Positions 7,357 through 15,733 of a stretch of DNA of 24,021 nt are shown in pieces. The notes under the pieces are model-generated. The model was not told the origin of the DNA. It did not search any database and saw nothing but the letters and a program-made list of their open reading frames with translations. Origin of the DNA: JBMYYE01 sp049609065 (GTDB taxonomy: Bacteria > Pseudomonadota > Alphaproteobacteria > Rhodobacterales > Rhodobacteraceae); NCBI GenBank assembly GCA_049609065.1, contig JBMYYE010000025.1, positions 1-24,021 of the forward strand. Reading direction: 5' to 3'. The position numbers were made by a program, and so were the translations under genes. The first letter of the stretch is position 1, and each line of letters begins with the position of its first letter.

Positions 7357-10300
7357 TTTGCTTCTCCCCCGCTTTGTCATACCAAATCGGTTCCACAACT
7401 TTTGCTTGAATTTCGCGTCCATCAACAAGACCAAAGGCCACGGTTTCGCCCATGCGGTCTGGCCCATGTTCCAAAAGCCCCATGGCAATTCCGCGATCGA
7501 CAGTTGGCGAATAATAGGTCGATGTCACACGGCCGATCACATTATGCTGGCCGTTATCGTTTTGGCCTTCGCCTTTGATATACGCACCATCAGGAATAAC
7601 GGAGCCATCTACCGTATCAAAGCCCACAAGCTTCCAACGTTTTGGATCCACCATATGGCCGCGCAGCTGCGCCCGTTTACCAAGGAAGTCTTCTTTCTTC
7701 TTGGAAATCGCCCAGTTCAGCCCGAGATCTTGAGGAATGATCGTGCCATCGGTTTCATCACCAATCATGATAAAGCCTTTTTCAGCCCGCATCACGTGCA
7801 TCGCCTCTGTGCCATATGGCATGACGTCAAATTCCGCGCCCGCCTCTTGGAGAGCATCCCAAAACGCACGGCCCTCTGACGCTTTGACCGCGATTTCATA
7901 GGACAATTCACCGGTAAATGAAATCCGGTAAGCGCGCACATTAAACCCGCCAAGCGTGCCATCACGCCACTGCATAAATGGCAGCGCCTCAGACGACAAA
8001 TCCATACCACCAAGTTTTTCCAATACCTTACGGGCATTGGGGCCAACAACGGCGATCTGTGCGTATTGTTCGGTCACGTTCGCGGTGTAAACATCCCAGT
8101 CCCACCATTCGGTTTGGAGCCATTCTTCCATCCAGCCATGGATGCGCTCCGCCCCACCTGTCGTGGTATGGGCCAGGAACGTGTCCTCATCAATGCGCGC
8201 CACAACGCCATCATCGGATAAGAACCCGTTTTCCGAACACATCAAACCATAGCGGCAAAAGCCAGGTTTCAGCGAGGACATCATATTCGTGTAGAGCATA
8301 TCCATAAACTTCGCCGCATCTGGACCTTTGACGATGATTTTGCCCAAAGTGGACGCATCCATCACCCCAAGGCTCGCACGGGTTTGTTTAATCTCACGGA
8401 TCACAGCCGCTTCGCGGTCTTCACCATCACGCAAGAACGTATAAGGTCGGCGCCAATCACCAACAGGTTCAAAATCCGCACCATTTTCTGCATGCCACTC
8501 ATGGATTGGTGTTGTGCGCACAGGCTTAAAGATATCGCCGCGCGCTTCGCCCGTGATCGCACCAAAAGAAATCGGCGTATAAGGGGGGCGAAATGTGGTT
8601 GTCCCCACATTTGGGATTTGATCATTCAAAGCGCCCGCCAGAACAGCCAAACCATTGATATTAGACAACTTACCTTGGTCCGTTGCCATGCCAAGCGTGG
8701 TGTAACGTTTGGTGTGCTCAACGCTTTCATAGCCTTCACGTGCCGCCAATTGCACATCGGATACTTTGACGTCATTTTGAAAATCGAGCCACATTTTGGA
8801 TTTGAGTTTCGGACCTGCGCCTTGTGGCATGATCCAAACAGGCGCCATTGGCGCTTCTTTCGCGTCACTGGCAACCGCCGCTTTGACAGCCTTGGATTTA
8901 AACCCTGCTTCGGTGGCGGCTTTCGCACCAGCGGCAGCTGCGTTTTCCAACACGGCCGAAGTCATCAATTCACCATCCGCAGTGCCTGCCGTGATCACGA
9001 AGCCTTCGCCTTTGGCCCCCAAAGGTGGACGCGTCGCGTCAGGGCGAAAATAGTTCCCAGCCTCATCCCAGTTGAGTTTGCCACCACAATGGGACCACAA
9101 ATGCACCACGGGCGACCAACCGCCAGACATAGCAACGGCGTCACATTTGATTTCTTCCAATGGGGCGCCTTCGCCCGCTTGGTTTGTGACCACAACACCC
9201 GTGACACATTTGCCGCCTTTGACTTTTGCAATGGCTTTGCCAAATTCAACGCGAATGCCCATTTCAATGGCTTTCGCGGGCAAATCCCCATCCGATGACA
9301 CGCGCGCATCAAGAACCACAGGCACATCAAGGCCCATTTCTTTCATCACAATCGCAGTGCGGTACGCATCATCATTATTGGTGACAACAACAGTACGATC
9401 CCCAACGGACACCCCCCAGTTGACCGCATAATCACGCGCCGCAGACGCCAGCATCACACCAGGAATATCATTGCCAGCAAAGCTCAACGTGCGTTCAATC
9501 GCACCTGTTGCCGTGATGATTTTGCCGGCGCGGATACGCCACAACCGATGTTTCGGCCGACCATCGCCCGGCGTTGCATCCGCAATCCGTTCATAGCCCA
9601 GCGCATAGGCATGATCATAGACGCCCGCGCCCATCATATCCACGCGAAGCGTTACATTGTCCAGTGCAGACAATTCGGCAAGGGTATCGTCGACCCACTG
9701 ATCTGCGGGTTTGCCGTCGATTTCGACGCCATCCACAACCGCACGTCCACCCCAATGGCCTGTTTGTTCCATCAAAAGGACTTTGGCACCTGTCGCAGCG
9801 GCCGAAACCGCGGCTTGAAGCCCTGCAATCCCGCCACCGATGATCAACACATCCGTGAAAGCATAGAAATGTTCGTAGCGATCCACATCCGCCGCTTTGG
9901 GAACCGCGCCCAAGCCCGCAGATTGACGCACAATCGGTTCAAACACATGTTTCCAAGCCGCCCGCGGCGCCATGAATGTTTTGTAATAAAACCCAGCCGG
10001 CAAAAAGCGCGCGGCGTAGTTATTGGCAACCCCAATGTCAAACTCAAGGCTTGGCCAATGGTTTTGCGATTTCACCGTCAACCCATCAAAAAGAGGGGTC
10101 GTTGTTGCGCGTGCATTTGGTTCAAAACGACCCTCTTCACCCATATTCATGAGCGCGTTTGGTTCTTCTGCGCCGGAGCCTACAACACCGCGTGGGCGGT
10201 GATATTTAAACGAACGCCCCATCATCATTTGGCCATTGGCCAAAAGCGCAGAGGCAAGCGTATCGCCTTTAAAGCCCGTGAAGCGTTTGCCGTTGAAGGT

Positions 10301-10360
10301 GAACTCTTGTGATGTGGAACGGTCGATCAAACGACCTTCAGATTGAAGACGGGTGCTCAT
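7349..10360 (-). CDS. soxA: Heterotetrameric sarcosine oxidase, alpha subunit
   Basis: A 1003-aa protein, full length for sarcosine oxidase alpha. In order: an N-terminal Fer2_4-like domain (about 15-105, containing RSFKYHRPRG but no cluster cysteines, as usual for this subunit), an NAD-binding Rossmann fold (DVLIIGGGIAG, 170-180), a middle oxidoreductase region, and a C-terminal aminomethyltransferase/GcvT-like domain (from about 600) that binds tetrahydrofolate and captures the methyl-derived carbon. The start at 10360 is in an ATGA overlap with the soxD stop and has GGGAGGG upstream; the five-residue longer frame from 10375 is disfavoured. It is unrelated to the sulfur-oxidation gene that shares the symbol. 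Translational coupling to soxD upstream and soxG downstream is evident. Confidence 0.96.
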   Translation of the reverse strand: MSTRLQSEGRLIDRSTSQEFTFNGKRFTGFKGDTLASALLANGQMMMGRSFKYHRPRGVVGSGAEEPNALMNMGEEGRFEPNARATTTPLFDGLTVKSQNHWPSLEFDIGVANNYAARFLPAGFYYKTFMAPRAAWKHVFEPIVRQSAGLGAVPKAADVDRYEHFYAFTDVLIIGGGIAGLQAAVSAAATGAKVLLMEQTGHWGGRAVVDGVEIDGKPADQWVDDTLAELSALDNVTLRVDMMGAGVYDHAYALGYERIADATPGDGRPKHRLWRIRAGKIITATGAIERTLSFAGNDIPGVMLASAARDYAVNWGVSVGDRTVVVTNNDDAYRTAIVMKEMGLDVPVVLDARVSSDGDLPAKAIEMGIRVEFGKAIAKVKGGKCVTGVVVTNQAGEGAPLEEIKCDAVAMSGGWSPVVHLWSHCGGKLNWDEAGNYFRPDATRPPLGAKGEGFVITAGTADGELMTSAVLENAAAAGAKAATEAGFKSKAVKAAVASDAKEAPMAPVWIMPQGAGPKLKSKMWLDFQNDVKVSDVQLAAREGYESVEHTKRYTTLGMATDQGKLSNINGLAVLAGALNDQIPNVGTTTFRPPYTPISFGAITGEARGDIFKPVRTTPIHEWHAENGADFEPVGDWRRPYTFLRDGEDREAAVIREIKQTRASLGVMDASTLGKIIVKGPDAAKFMDMLYTNMMSSLKPGFCRYGLMCSENGFLSDDGVVARIDEDTFLAHTTTGGAERIHGWMEEWLQTEWWDWDVYTANVTEQYAQIAVVGPNARKVLEKLGGMDLSSEALPFMQWRDGTLGGFNVRAYRISFTGELSYEIAVKASEGRAFWDALQEAGAEFDVMPYGTEAMHVMRAEKGFIMIGDETDGTIIPQDLGLNWAISKKKEDFLGKRAQLRGHMVDPKRWKLVGFDTVDGSVIPDGAYIKGEGQNDNGQHNVIGRVTSTYYSPTVDRGIAMGLLEHGPDRMGETVAFGLVDGREIQAKVVEPIWYDKAGEKQNV

Positions 10361-10680
10361 TTGTAGCCCTCCCACTCAGGATGTTTTGCTTTAACTGCGT
10401 CAATAATCGCCTGTGGTGGCTCGGTGGTTTGTGCGGAATATGTTCCATACACTTCGAGCGTCACAGTCGACCGCGCCGCATGGAACCACTTGCCGCAACC
10501 ATTCGCGTGCCGCCAGCGTTCAAAATGAACGCCTTTGGGGTTTTTGCGGGCAAAAAGGTAGTCTTCGAACTCTTGATCCGAACTTTCTGGGCCAAAGCGC
10601 GTGATATGCGCTTCGCCACCCGCCGCAAGCTCAGTTTCTTCGGCATCAACACCGCAATATGGACAGTTCAAACGTAACAT
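10357..10680 (-). CDS. soxD: Heterotetrameric sarcosine oxidase, delta subunit
   Basis: A 107-aa protein matching SoxD, the small zinc-binding subunit of sarcosine oxidase. The ligands are visible: Cys6 and Cys9 in CPYCG, and His58 and Cys62 in HANGCGKWF, the pattern seen in characterised enzymes. The frame extends to 10707, but GAAAGGA seven bases before the ATG at 10680 fixes the start. It overlaps soxA by 4 bp (ATGA). Upstream lies the methyltransferase gene, 51 bp away, instead of soxB, which is the usual neighbour. Confidence 0.94.
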   Translation of the reverse strand: MLRLNCPYCGVDAEETELAAGGEAHITRFGPESSDQEFEDYLFARKNPKGVHFERWRHANGCGKWFHAARSTVTLEVYGTYSAQTTEPPQAIIDAVKAKHPEWEGYK

Positions 10681-10723
10681 TAACGCGTCCTTTCGCAAAA
10701 TCCACAAGCAAGCCTGTGGCTGG

Positions 10724-10741
10724 CCCCCACTTTAGAGGGGG
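10724..10741 (-). other. GC hairpin at the end of the methyltransferase gene
   Basis: On the minus strand CCCCC pairs with GGGGG around an eight-base loop (TCTAAAGT) that includes the stop codon of the methyltransferase gene. No T-run follows. It could slow or partly stop transcription between the methyltransferase gene and soxD, or protect the mRNA end; the sequence does not decide. A weaker inverted repeat (CCACA/TGTGG) follows at 10702-10719, before soxD. Confidence 0.4.
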
Positions 10742-11484
10742 GGTTGGTTCATAAATTTCATAACTTGGCTAAGTGGAACATTGAGCCGCTCTGGATGCAT
10801 CCCAAAAAGGTCATCGCGAAAGCGGAACGTGATCAAACCCGCCCTTTCCAAAATGCGCGCGATTGTTGCTTCATTCTTGGTATCAGATCCATTGCACTCT
10901 ACCATGCACGCCCGCAAGTTCAGTGAGGTGAGATCGACACTTTCAAGGACTTGTTCCTCAAAGCCTTCAACATCAATCAGCAAAAAATCAAGCGCGGATA
11001 TGCTATGGTCCTCTAAGATGTCATCAAGACGACGCACTGGAACACCAACTTTTTCGATATCGGCATCGAGATCCTGCTGCCCTTGTTGTCGCTTTCCTTC
11101 AACAACCTCAATCAAACGGTGCCTTTTTAGGGATGCGCATCCACGCGCCCAGTCGGGGTAATATTCTCGCACTGCTTCACTGAGATAAAACAGTTCCATC
11201 TCCCCAGCCACATCAGACACAGCACAATTGACCAGCTGTAAATTTGGACGCCCCGCATGGAGCTTTGAGAGGTCTGAAAAATACGCGGGATGCGGTTCAA
11301 CCATCACACCGGACCACTCAAACTCGCGCAGATACGGGTAAATGGGATCCGCCATAACCCCATCATTTGCCCCTACTTGAGCAAATGAAACAGCACCTTC
11401 GCAAGTTTCATTCAACACCTGCAAAGCAAATGCCTTTAATGTATTTTTTGATTTCCAAGGTCTGGCAAGCGTTACGTTAAGCAT
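10732..11484 (-). CDS. FkbM-family SAM-dependent methyltransferase
   Basis: A 250-aa protein with a class I methyltransferase fold. The SAM-binding glycine motif is VGANDG (37-42), VEPHP (62-66) holds the acidic residue expected to bind the ribose hydroxyls, and LIDVEGFE (169-176) is the DVEG block characteristic of FkbM proteins. FkbM members O-methylate sugars or polyketides, and many lie in polysaccharide loci; no acceptor can be named here. The start at 11484 is preferred because GGAG lies five bases upstream; the ATG at 11499 would place that GGAG inside the gene. The gene lies between soxB (gap 116 bp) and soxD (gap 51 bp) in the same direction, a place where sox operons normally have nothing, and it has no obvious link to sarcosine metabolism. 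It may be an inserted passenger gene. Confidence 0.85.
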   Translation of the reverse strand: MLNVTLARPWKSKNTLKAFALQVLNETCEGAVSFAQVGANDGVMADPIYPYLREFEWSGVMVEPHPAYFSDLSKLHAGRPNLQLVNCAVSDVAGEMELFYLSEAVREYYPDWARGCASLKRHRLIEVVEGKRQQGQQDLDADIEKVGVPVRRLDDILEDHSISALDFLLIDVEGFEEQVLESVDLTSLNLRACMVECNGSDTKNEATIARILERAGLITFRFRDDLFGMHPERLNVPLSQVMKFMNQPPL

Positions 11485-11600
11485 AGGATCTCCATTCAAA
11501 TGGCAATATGATGTTGGTATGTTCTACCTATACTGAATGCGTGATACCGATCCCATGCGTTTTTTTCGCATATGGCACGATATTCCACATTCAGCCCATA

Positions 11601-12848
11601 TCAGTGTGCCACCCCTGCTGCGACGCTTTCATCGATGAACCGGCCTTGGCGGAAACGATCGAGGCCGAAGTCTTTGGCCAAAGATCCTGGTTCGCCTTTG
11701 GCCATCAATTCAGCCATGGCCCAGCCAGAGCCTGGGATCGCCTTAAAGCCCCCTGTGCCCCAGCCGCCATTGATGAAACAGTTTTCAAGCGGGGTTTTGG
11801 AAATAATCGGTGACCGATCCCCGGTCATATCCACGATACCGCCCCATTGGCGTAGCATTTTCAGCCGTGAAATAATCGGGAAGGTTTCCACAAGCGCCCG
11901 CACGGTTTCTTCTGCATGGTGGAACGATCCACGTTGGGTGAAATTGTTGAACATATCGGTGCCACCACCGATGACCATTTCACCTTTATCAGATTGCGAC
12001 ATGTAGCCATGAACGGTGTTCGCCATCACAACGATATCCATACACGGTTTGATCGGCTCAGAAACAAGCGCCTGCAAGGCGACTGCCTCAATCGGTAGGC
12101 TAAACCCAGCCATTTCAGCCAGTTGACCAGAATGCCCCGCAACCACCATGCCGAGCTTGTTACAACCGATATGACCTTTGGTGGTTTCAACCCCTGTGAC
12201 CTTGCCGGCCTCACGGGTCACACCCGTGACTTCGGTTTTTTGGATAATATCCATACCCATATCAGAACAAGCGCGGGCATAGCCCCACGCAACCGCATCG
12301 TGACGGGCCGTGCCGCCACGGGCCTGCCACAAGCCCCCCAAAACGGGGAAGCGCGGGCCGTTGAGTTCAATGATTGGACAGATTTCTTTGACCTTTTGCG
12401 GGCCGATAAATTCCGTGGTCACACCTTGTAAGGCGTTCGCGTGCGCCGTGCGTTGATAGCCGCGCACCTCATGTTCGGTCTGCGCCAACATCAAAACGCC
12501 GCGCGGGCTAAACATCACGTTATAATTGAGATCCTGAGACATCGTTTCATAAAGGCCCCGCGCCTTTTCATAGATCGCAGCTGACGGGTCTTGGAGATAA
12601 TTTGAGCGAATAATCGTTGTATTTCGCCCCGTATTGCCCCCACCGAGCCACCCTTTTTCGATGATCGCAACATTGGTGATCCCAAAATTTTTACCAAGAT
12701 AATACGCCGTGGCGAGCCCATGCCCCCCTGCCCCTACAATGATAACATCATAGTGTTTTTTTGGCTCAGGTGAGCGCCACGCCCGGTCCCAGCCCGTATG
12801 GTGACGCATGGCTTCTCTAGCGATCGCAAATGCAGAATATCGTCTCAT
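11601..12848 (-). CDS. soxB: Heterotetrameric sarcosine oxidase, beta subunit
   Basis: A 415-aa FAD-dependent DAO-family protein of typical SoxB length. The dinucleotide fold is DVIIVGAGGHG (34-44). His183, in the ARHDAVAWG block, is the conserved histidine that carries covalently bound FMN in characterised heterotetrameric sarcosine oxidases; the noncovalent FAD site oxidises sarcosine. The C-terminal NGGWGTGGFKAIPGSG block is also typical. The start at 12848 follows a weak GAGAAAGA site. It is the first gene of the sox operon; 116 bp and the methyltransferase gene separate it from soxD. The 267-bp region upstream to hemP must hold its promoter, but I could not identify it with confidence. 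Confidence 0.96.
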   Translation of the reverse strand: MRRYSAFAIAREAMRHHTGWDRAWRSPEPKKHYDVIIVGAGGHGLATAYYLGKNFGITNVAIIEKGWLGGGNTGRNTTIIRSNYLQDPSAAIYEKARGLYETMSQDLNYNVMFSPRGVLMLAQTEHEVRGYQRTAHANALQGVTTEFIGPQKVKEICPIIELNGPRFPVLGGLWQARGGTARHDAVAWGYARACSDMGMDIIQKTEVTGVTREAGKVTGVETTKGHIGCNKLGMVVAGHSGQLAEMAGFSLPIEAVALQALVSEPIKPCMDIVVMANTVHGYMSQSDKGEMVIGGGTDMFNNFTQRGSFHHAEETVRALVETFPIISRLKMLRQWGGIVDMTGDRSPIISKTPLENCFINGGWGTGGFKAIPGSGWAMAELMAKGEPGSLAKDFGLDRFRQGRFIDESVAAGVAH

Positions 12849-13115
12849 GATCGAATCTTTCTCTCGGGGTCTCTTTTCTGTCTACGTCGATTATACCCCG
12901 CTGCGCCCCTTCGAAACGGCATTTTTCGTGAAATAACGACACAACACCCATACCGAATGCGACATTTTTTTGCATTTCAATAGGTGACAAAAATAGTCAA
13001 TTGACATTCCTGACTATTTCTATCAAGTAACAGCCAGCCATGCACTGCCACCACGCAGCGCAAAAGCCAACATAGCCACAGCCGCCGATCAGGCGCCGGA
13101 CACGATGAGGCATGC
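12849..13115. other. Divergent intergenic region between soxB and hemP
   Basis: A 267-bp AT-rich stretch separating the two operons. The hemP side holds the paired iron-type boxes and a TTGACA element. The soxB side (12900-12980) has two T-runs (CATTTTTCG and CATTTTTTTG) and no clear sigma-70 promoter that I can place. No gene was seen in it. Confidence 0.5.
12985..13025 (+). promoter_or_regulatory. Paired TGA-N9-TCA boxes flanking a -35 element (iron-type operator)
   Basis: Two 15-bp elements of form TGA-N9-TCA are present: TGACAAAAATAGTCA (12985-12999) and TGACTATTTCTATCA (13011-13025). The second is nearly the reverse complement of the first (13 of 15 positions), giving a perfect 9-bp inverted repeat AAATAGTCA/TGACTATTT. 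Between them is TTGACA (13001-13006), a perfect -35 hexamer; the -10 is not obvious. TGA-N9-TCA is the published layout of the RirA (IRO) box of Rhizobiales and resembles the iron-responsive Rrf2-type box predicted in Rhodobacterales. Lying about 90 bp before hemP, it probably gives iron repression of the whole operon. The regulator is inferred. Confidence 0.7.
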
Positions 13116-13271
13116 ATGCCAAACACGCCAAACGATTTATCAGCCCCTCAAACGCCCATATATGACGCGAAAGATCTCACAGATCATAACGGCACGGCCC
13201 GTATTACGCTCAATGGTCAGGTGTACACGCTGCGCATCACCCGTGCCGCTAAGCTAATTCTAACGAAATAA
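13116..13271 (+). CDS. hemP: Hemin uptake protein HemP
   Basis: A 51-aa protein encoded ahead of the imelysin gene. Its C-terminal half (YDAKDLTDHNGTARI, GQVYTLRITRAAKLILTK) carries the conserved HemP/HmuP family signature, ending in LILTK as usual. GAGG lies five bases before the ATG. HemP proteins are small cytosolic proteins tied to haem/iron uptake; in Bradyrhizobium, HmuP is a co-activator of haem-transport genes, so a regulatory role is possible. Here it heads an imelysin operon rather than a TonB-dependent haem receptor locus. It begins about 90 bp after the paired iron-type boxes and stops 19 bp before the imelysin start, so it should be the first gene of that transcript. Confidence 0.92.
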   Translation: MPNTPNDLSAPQTPIYDAKDLTDHNGTARITLNGQVYTLRITRAAKLILTK

Positions 13272-13290
13272 CTCCCAAAGAGGAAAACTC

Positions 13291-14552
13291 ATGAAACTTC
13301 TCACTTCTTCCATTGCGCTTATGATGGCGACAACTGCTGGGGCGAATGCGCTCGATCGGTCCGCCGTTTTGACGACCTATGCCGACATTGCTGCTGCGAA
13401 ATATGCCGACAGCGTGACAACCGCCAAGACGCTTGGCAATCTGCGGTGGATGCACTTATTGCAACACCAAATGACGAAACTTTACACGCCGCCAAGGACG
13501 CATGGATCGCGTCTCGTGTTCCGTACCAGCAAACCGAAGTCTACCGCTTTGGCAACGCAATCGTTGATGATTGGGAAGGCAAAGTGAACGCTTGGCCCCT
13601 TGATGAAGGGCTCATCGATTATGTTGACGCGTCCTATGGCGGCCCTTCTGATGAAAATGAGCTCGCGGCTTTGAATGTTGTGGCGCATCCAAAGCTAATG
13701 ATTTCTGGTAAAGAAATTGATGCGACAAACATCACGCCTGAGTTGCTCTCAGAAACCTTGCACGAGGCGGATGGAGTCGAAGCCAATGTCGCAACGGGGT
13801 ACCACGCCGTTGAGTTTATGCTTTGGGGGCAGGACCTTAATGGCACAAATGACGGTGCGGGCGCACGCCCGGCAACCGATTTCGCATCAGGCGAGGCGTG
13901 TACGAATGACAATTGCGACCGTCGAGCCGCTTACCTCAAAGCGGCAACTGATCTCTTGGTATCCGATCTTGAATGGATGGCCGCACAATGGGGTGATGGT
14001 GGCGCAGCACGTGCTGAAGTTATGAAGGACGAAACAGCGGGTATTTCCGCCATGTTGACCGGCATGGGATCCTTGTCTTACGGCGAACAAGCTGGCGAAC
14101 GCATGCGCCTTGGCCTGATGCTCAATGACCCAGAAGAAGAACATGATTGCTTCTCTGACAACACACATAACAGCCACTTTTACGACGGTCTTGGGGTGCA
14201 AAACGTGTATCTCGGCAAATATATTCGCGTGGACGGATCCGAAATCTCTGGCGCGTCGCTTTCGCAACTTGTTGACGCCAAAGACGCGTCTCTCAACACG
14301 GAAATGACCACCAAACTCGAAACAACTATGACCGCTCTTGGTGCCTTGAAAAAAGCCGCTGACGCAGGCTTCGCATATGATGAAATGCTGGCTCAAGGCA
14401 ACAAAGAGGGCGAAGCGTTGATTATGAGTGGAGTCAATGGGCTTGTGGATCAGACAAAATCCATTGAGCGCGTTGTCAACGTCCTTGGCGTTGATGCCAT
14501 TGAATTTGAAGGCTCTGACAGCCTCGATAATCCAAACGCAGTTTTCCAATAA
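13291..14552 (+). pseudogene. Imelysin family iron-regulated protein, frameshifted
   Basis: Starting at 13291 (AGAGGA six bases upstream) there is a Sec signal peptide (MKLLTSSIALMMATTAGANA) and then LDRSAVLTTYADIAAAKYAD, a standard imelysin N-terminus. After residue 48 (TAKTL, ending 13434) homology moves to another frame, which from 13437 reads QSAVDALIATPNDETL and continues in good imelysin sequence to 14552. The frames join if the two bases 13435-13436 are extra, or if one base is missing there. The second part has the family GxHxxE motif as GYHAVE, followed by FMLWGQD, and a CTNDNC pair. Intact, it would be a periplasmic protein of about 419 aa of the imelysin/IrpA group, linked to iron uptake. 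It could be a true pseudogene or a sequence error; a separate product from the GTG at 13446 would lack the signal peptide. Confidence 0.82.
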
Positions 14553-14616
14553 TAAAAACCAACGAGATAGCCCGCCAAATGCCAGCAAATCTCACATCTA
14601 ACCTATAGGATAAAAG

Positions 14617-15615
14617 ATGAAACTCACACGTTTCGCGCTCTTGGCGGGCGCTACATTTTTAACCGCCGTAGCCACGGCACATGCAGAAGGTTTCAGCTAT
14701 GAAGGGTCCCTTGAATTGGGCATCAATAGCGCCATTGACGCGCCAACTCCGGCGGATGAATTCACGGATGCATATGCAACAGGCGAATTGGCGTTGGAGT
14801 ATGAATTTAGCAATGGCATCACCGCATTTGCGGGCCTAACAGCCGAATCCGTCACCGACGCCACCAAGGACCGCGCCTTCGAAGATATCGGGCTTTATGT
14901 CGATTCCTTGGGCGTCAATTTTGCTCTGGGGTCCGCAACCGTGACCATTGGTAAATTTGCCCCGGCCTTCGGCTTGGCTTGGGATGCGGCGCCTGGCTAT
15001 TTTGGGGCTGATTTCGCAGAAGATTATGAAATCGCTGAACAAATCGGTATCGGGGCTGAATTTGATGTTGCAGGTGGCACTTTGGCCCTCTCGACATTTT
15101 ACGCTGACAACACAGGGCTCACTGAAAGCCTCGGTGAAAATCGTGGCCGCTCACGGGTTGCAGATGGTGGCAATGGCAACACCGGCAAGCTCAACAATTT
15201 TGCTGTGCAATTCACGAAAGAATTTGGCGCAACCACGGCCCATGCAGGGGCTCTTTTCTTGGCGAAAGGCATCAGCGAAACCGAAGACACCAAAGGGCTT
15301 TCTTTGGGCGTGACCCATGCGATCTCTGATGATTTCGAAATCATCGCAGAGCTTGCGCATTTTGATGGTTGGGAAGGCACATCAAACAAAGCAACCTACG
15401 CCACATTGGGCGGGGCCTACGGCATGGGTAACTTCACCTATTCAGCCAGCGTGACGTCCCGCAAAGTATCAGGCACGGCATCTGACACGCTCGCGTCTCT
15501 TGGCGTTGATTATGCAATCAACGACATGACCGAGATCAATGCAGGCCTTGGTTTTGCCGATGAAGGTGGCGCAAACACCACCTCAGCGGCGCTCGCTGTC
15601 GTGTTCTCGTTCTAA
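14617..15615 (+). CDS. Outer-membrane beta-barrel (porin-like) protein
   Basis: A 332-aa protein with a Sec signal peptide (MKLTRFALLAGATFLTAVATAHA, cleavage expected after residue 23). The mature part is acidic, Gly/Ala/Thr-rich, and shows alternating hydrophobic and polar strand-like segments such as GELALEYEF, ATVTIGKFAPAFG and YGMGNFTYSASVTSRKV. It ends in VVFSF; a C-terminal Phe is the usual outer-membrane assembly signal. I class it as an alphaproteobacterial porin-like barrel by these features, not by a recognised motif. It is 64 bp downstream of the imelysin gene with a good AGGA site, inside the iron-type operon, which suggests passage of an iron form or complex through the outer membrane (inference). 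Confidence 0.75.
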   Translation: MKLTRFALLAGATFLTAVATAHAEGFSYEGSLELGINSAIDAPTPADEFTDAYATGELALEYEFSNGITAFAGLTAESVTDATKDRAFEDIGLYVDSLGVNFALGSATVTIGKFAPAFGLAWDAAPGYFGADFAEDYEIAEQIGIGAEFDVAGGTLALSTFYADNTGLTESLGENRGRSRVADGGNGNTGKLNNFAVQFTKEFGATTAHAGALFLAKGISETEDTKGLSLGVTHAISDDFEIIAELAHFDGWEGTSNKATYATLGGAYGMGNFTYSASVTSRKVSGTASDTLASLGVDYAINDMTEINAGLGFADEGGANTTSAALAVVFSF

Positions 15616-15630
15616 GGGCACAGCAAACAC

Positions 15631-15660
15631 GGGGGGCGCGGTGCCATTTGGGCGCTCCCC
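15631..15660 (+). other. Stem-loop between barrel gene and di-haem gene
   Basis: GGGGGGCGC (15631-15639) pairs with GCGCTCCCC (15652-15660) over nine positions, with one G-U pair and a 12-base loop. No T-run follows. It begins 15 bases after the barrel stop. It may be a partial terminator or an mRNA-processing/stability element lowering expression of the downstream genes relative to the barrel protein. Confidence 0.5.
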
Positions 15661-15733
15661 ACCACAAAGGAAGTCCCCATGACGCCAACAGCGCGACGAT
15701 TTGCGCCATCGGGTATGTTTAGGAAAACCAACT

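Noticed and set aside
8384..9298. 304-aa open frame on plus, antisense to soxA
   Set aside because: It lies entirely inside the well-supported soxA gene and its translation, rich in Arg/His/Phe without motifs, looks like a codon-bias shadow.
9548..10312. 254-aa open frame on plus, antisense to the soxA N-terminal region
   Set aside because: Shadow of soxA; no ribosome site or domain evidence.
13887..14588. 233-aa open frame on minus, antisense to the imelysin gene
   Set aside because: The plus strand carries clear imelysin sequence; the minus frame has no family character.
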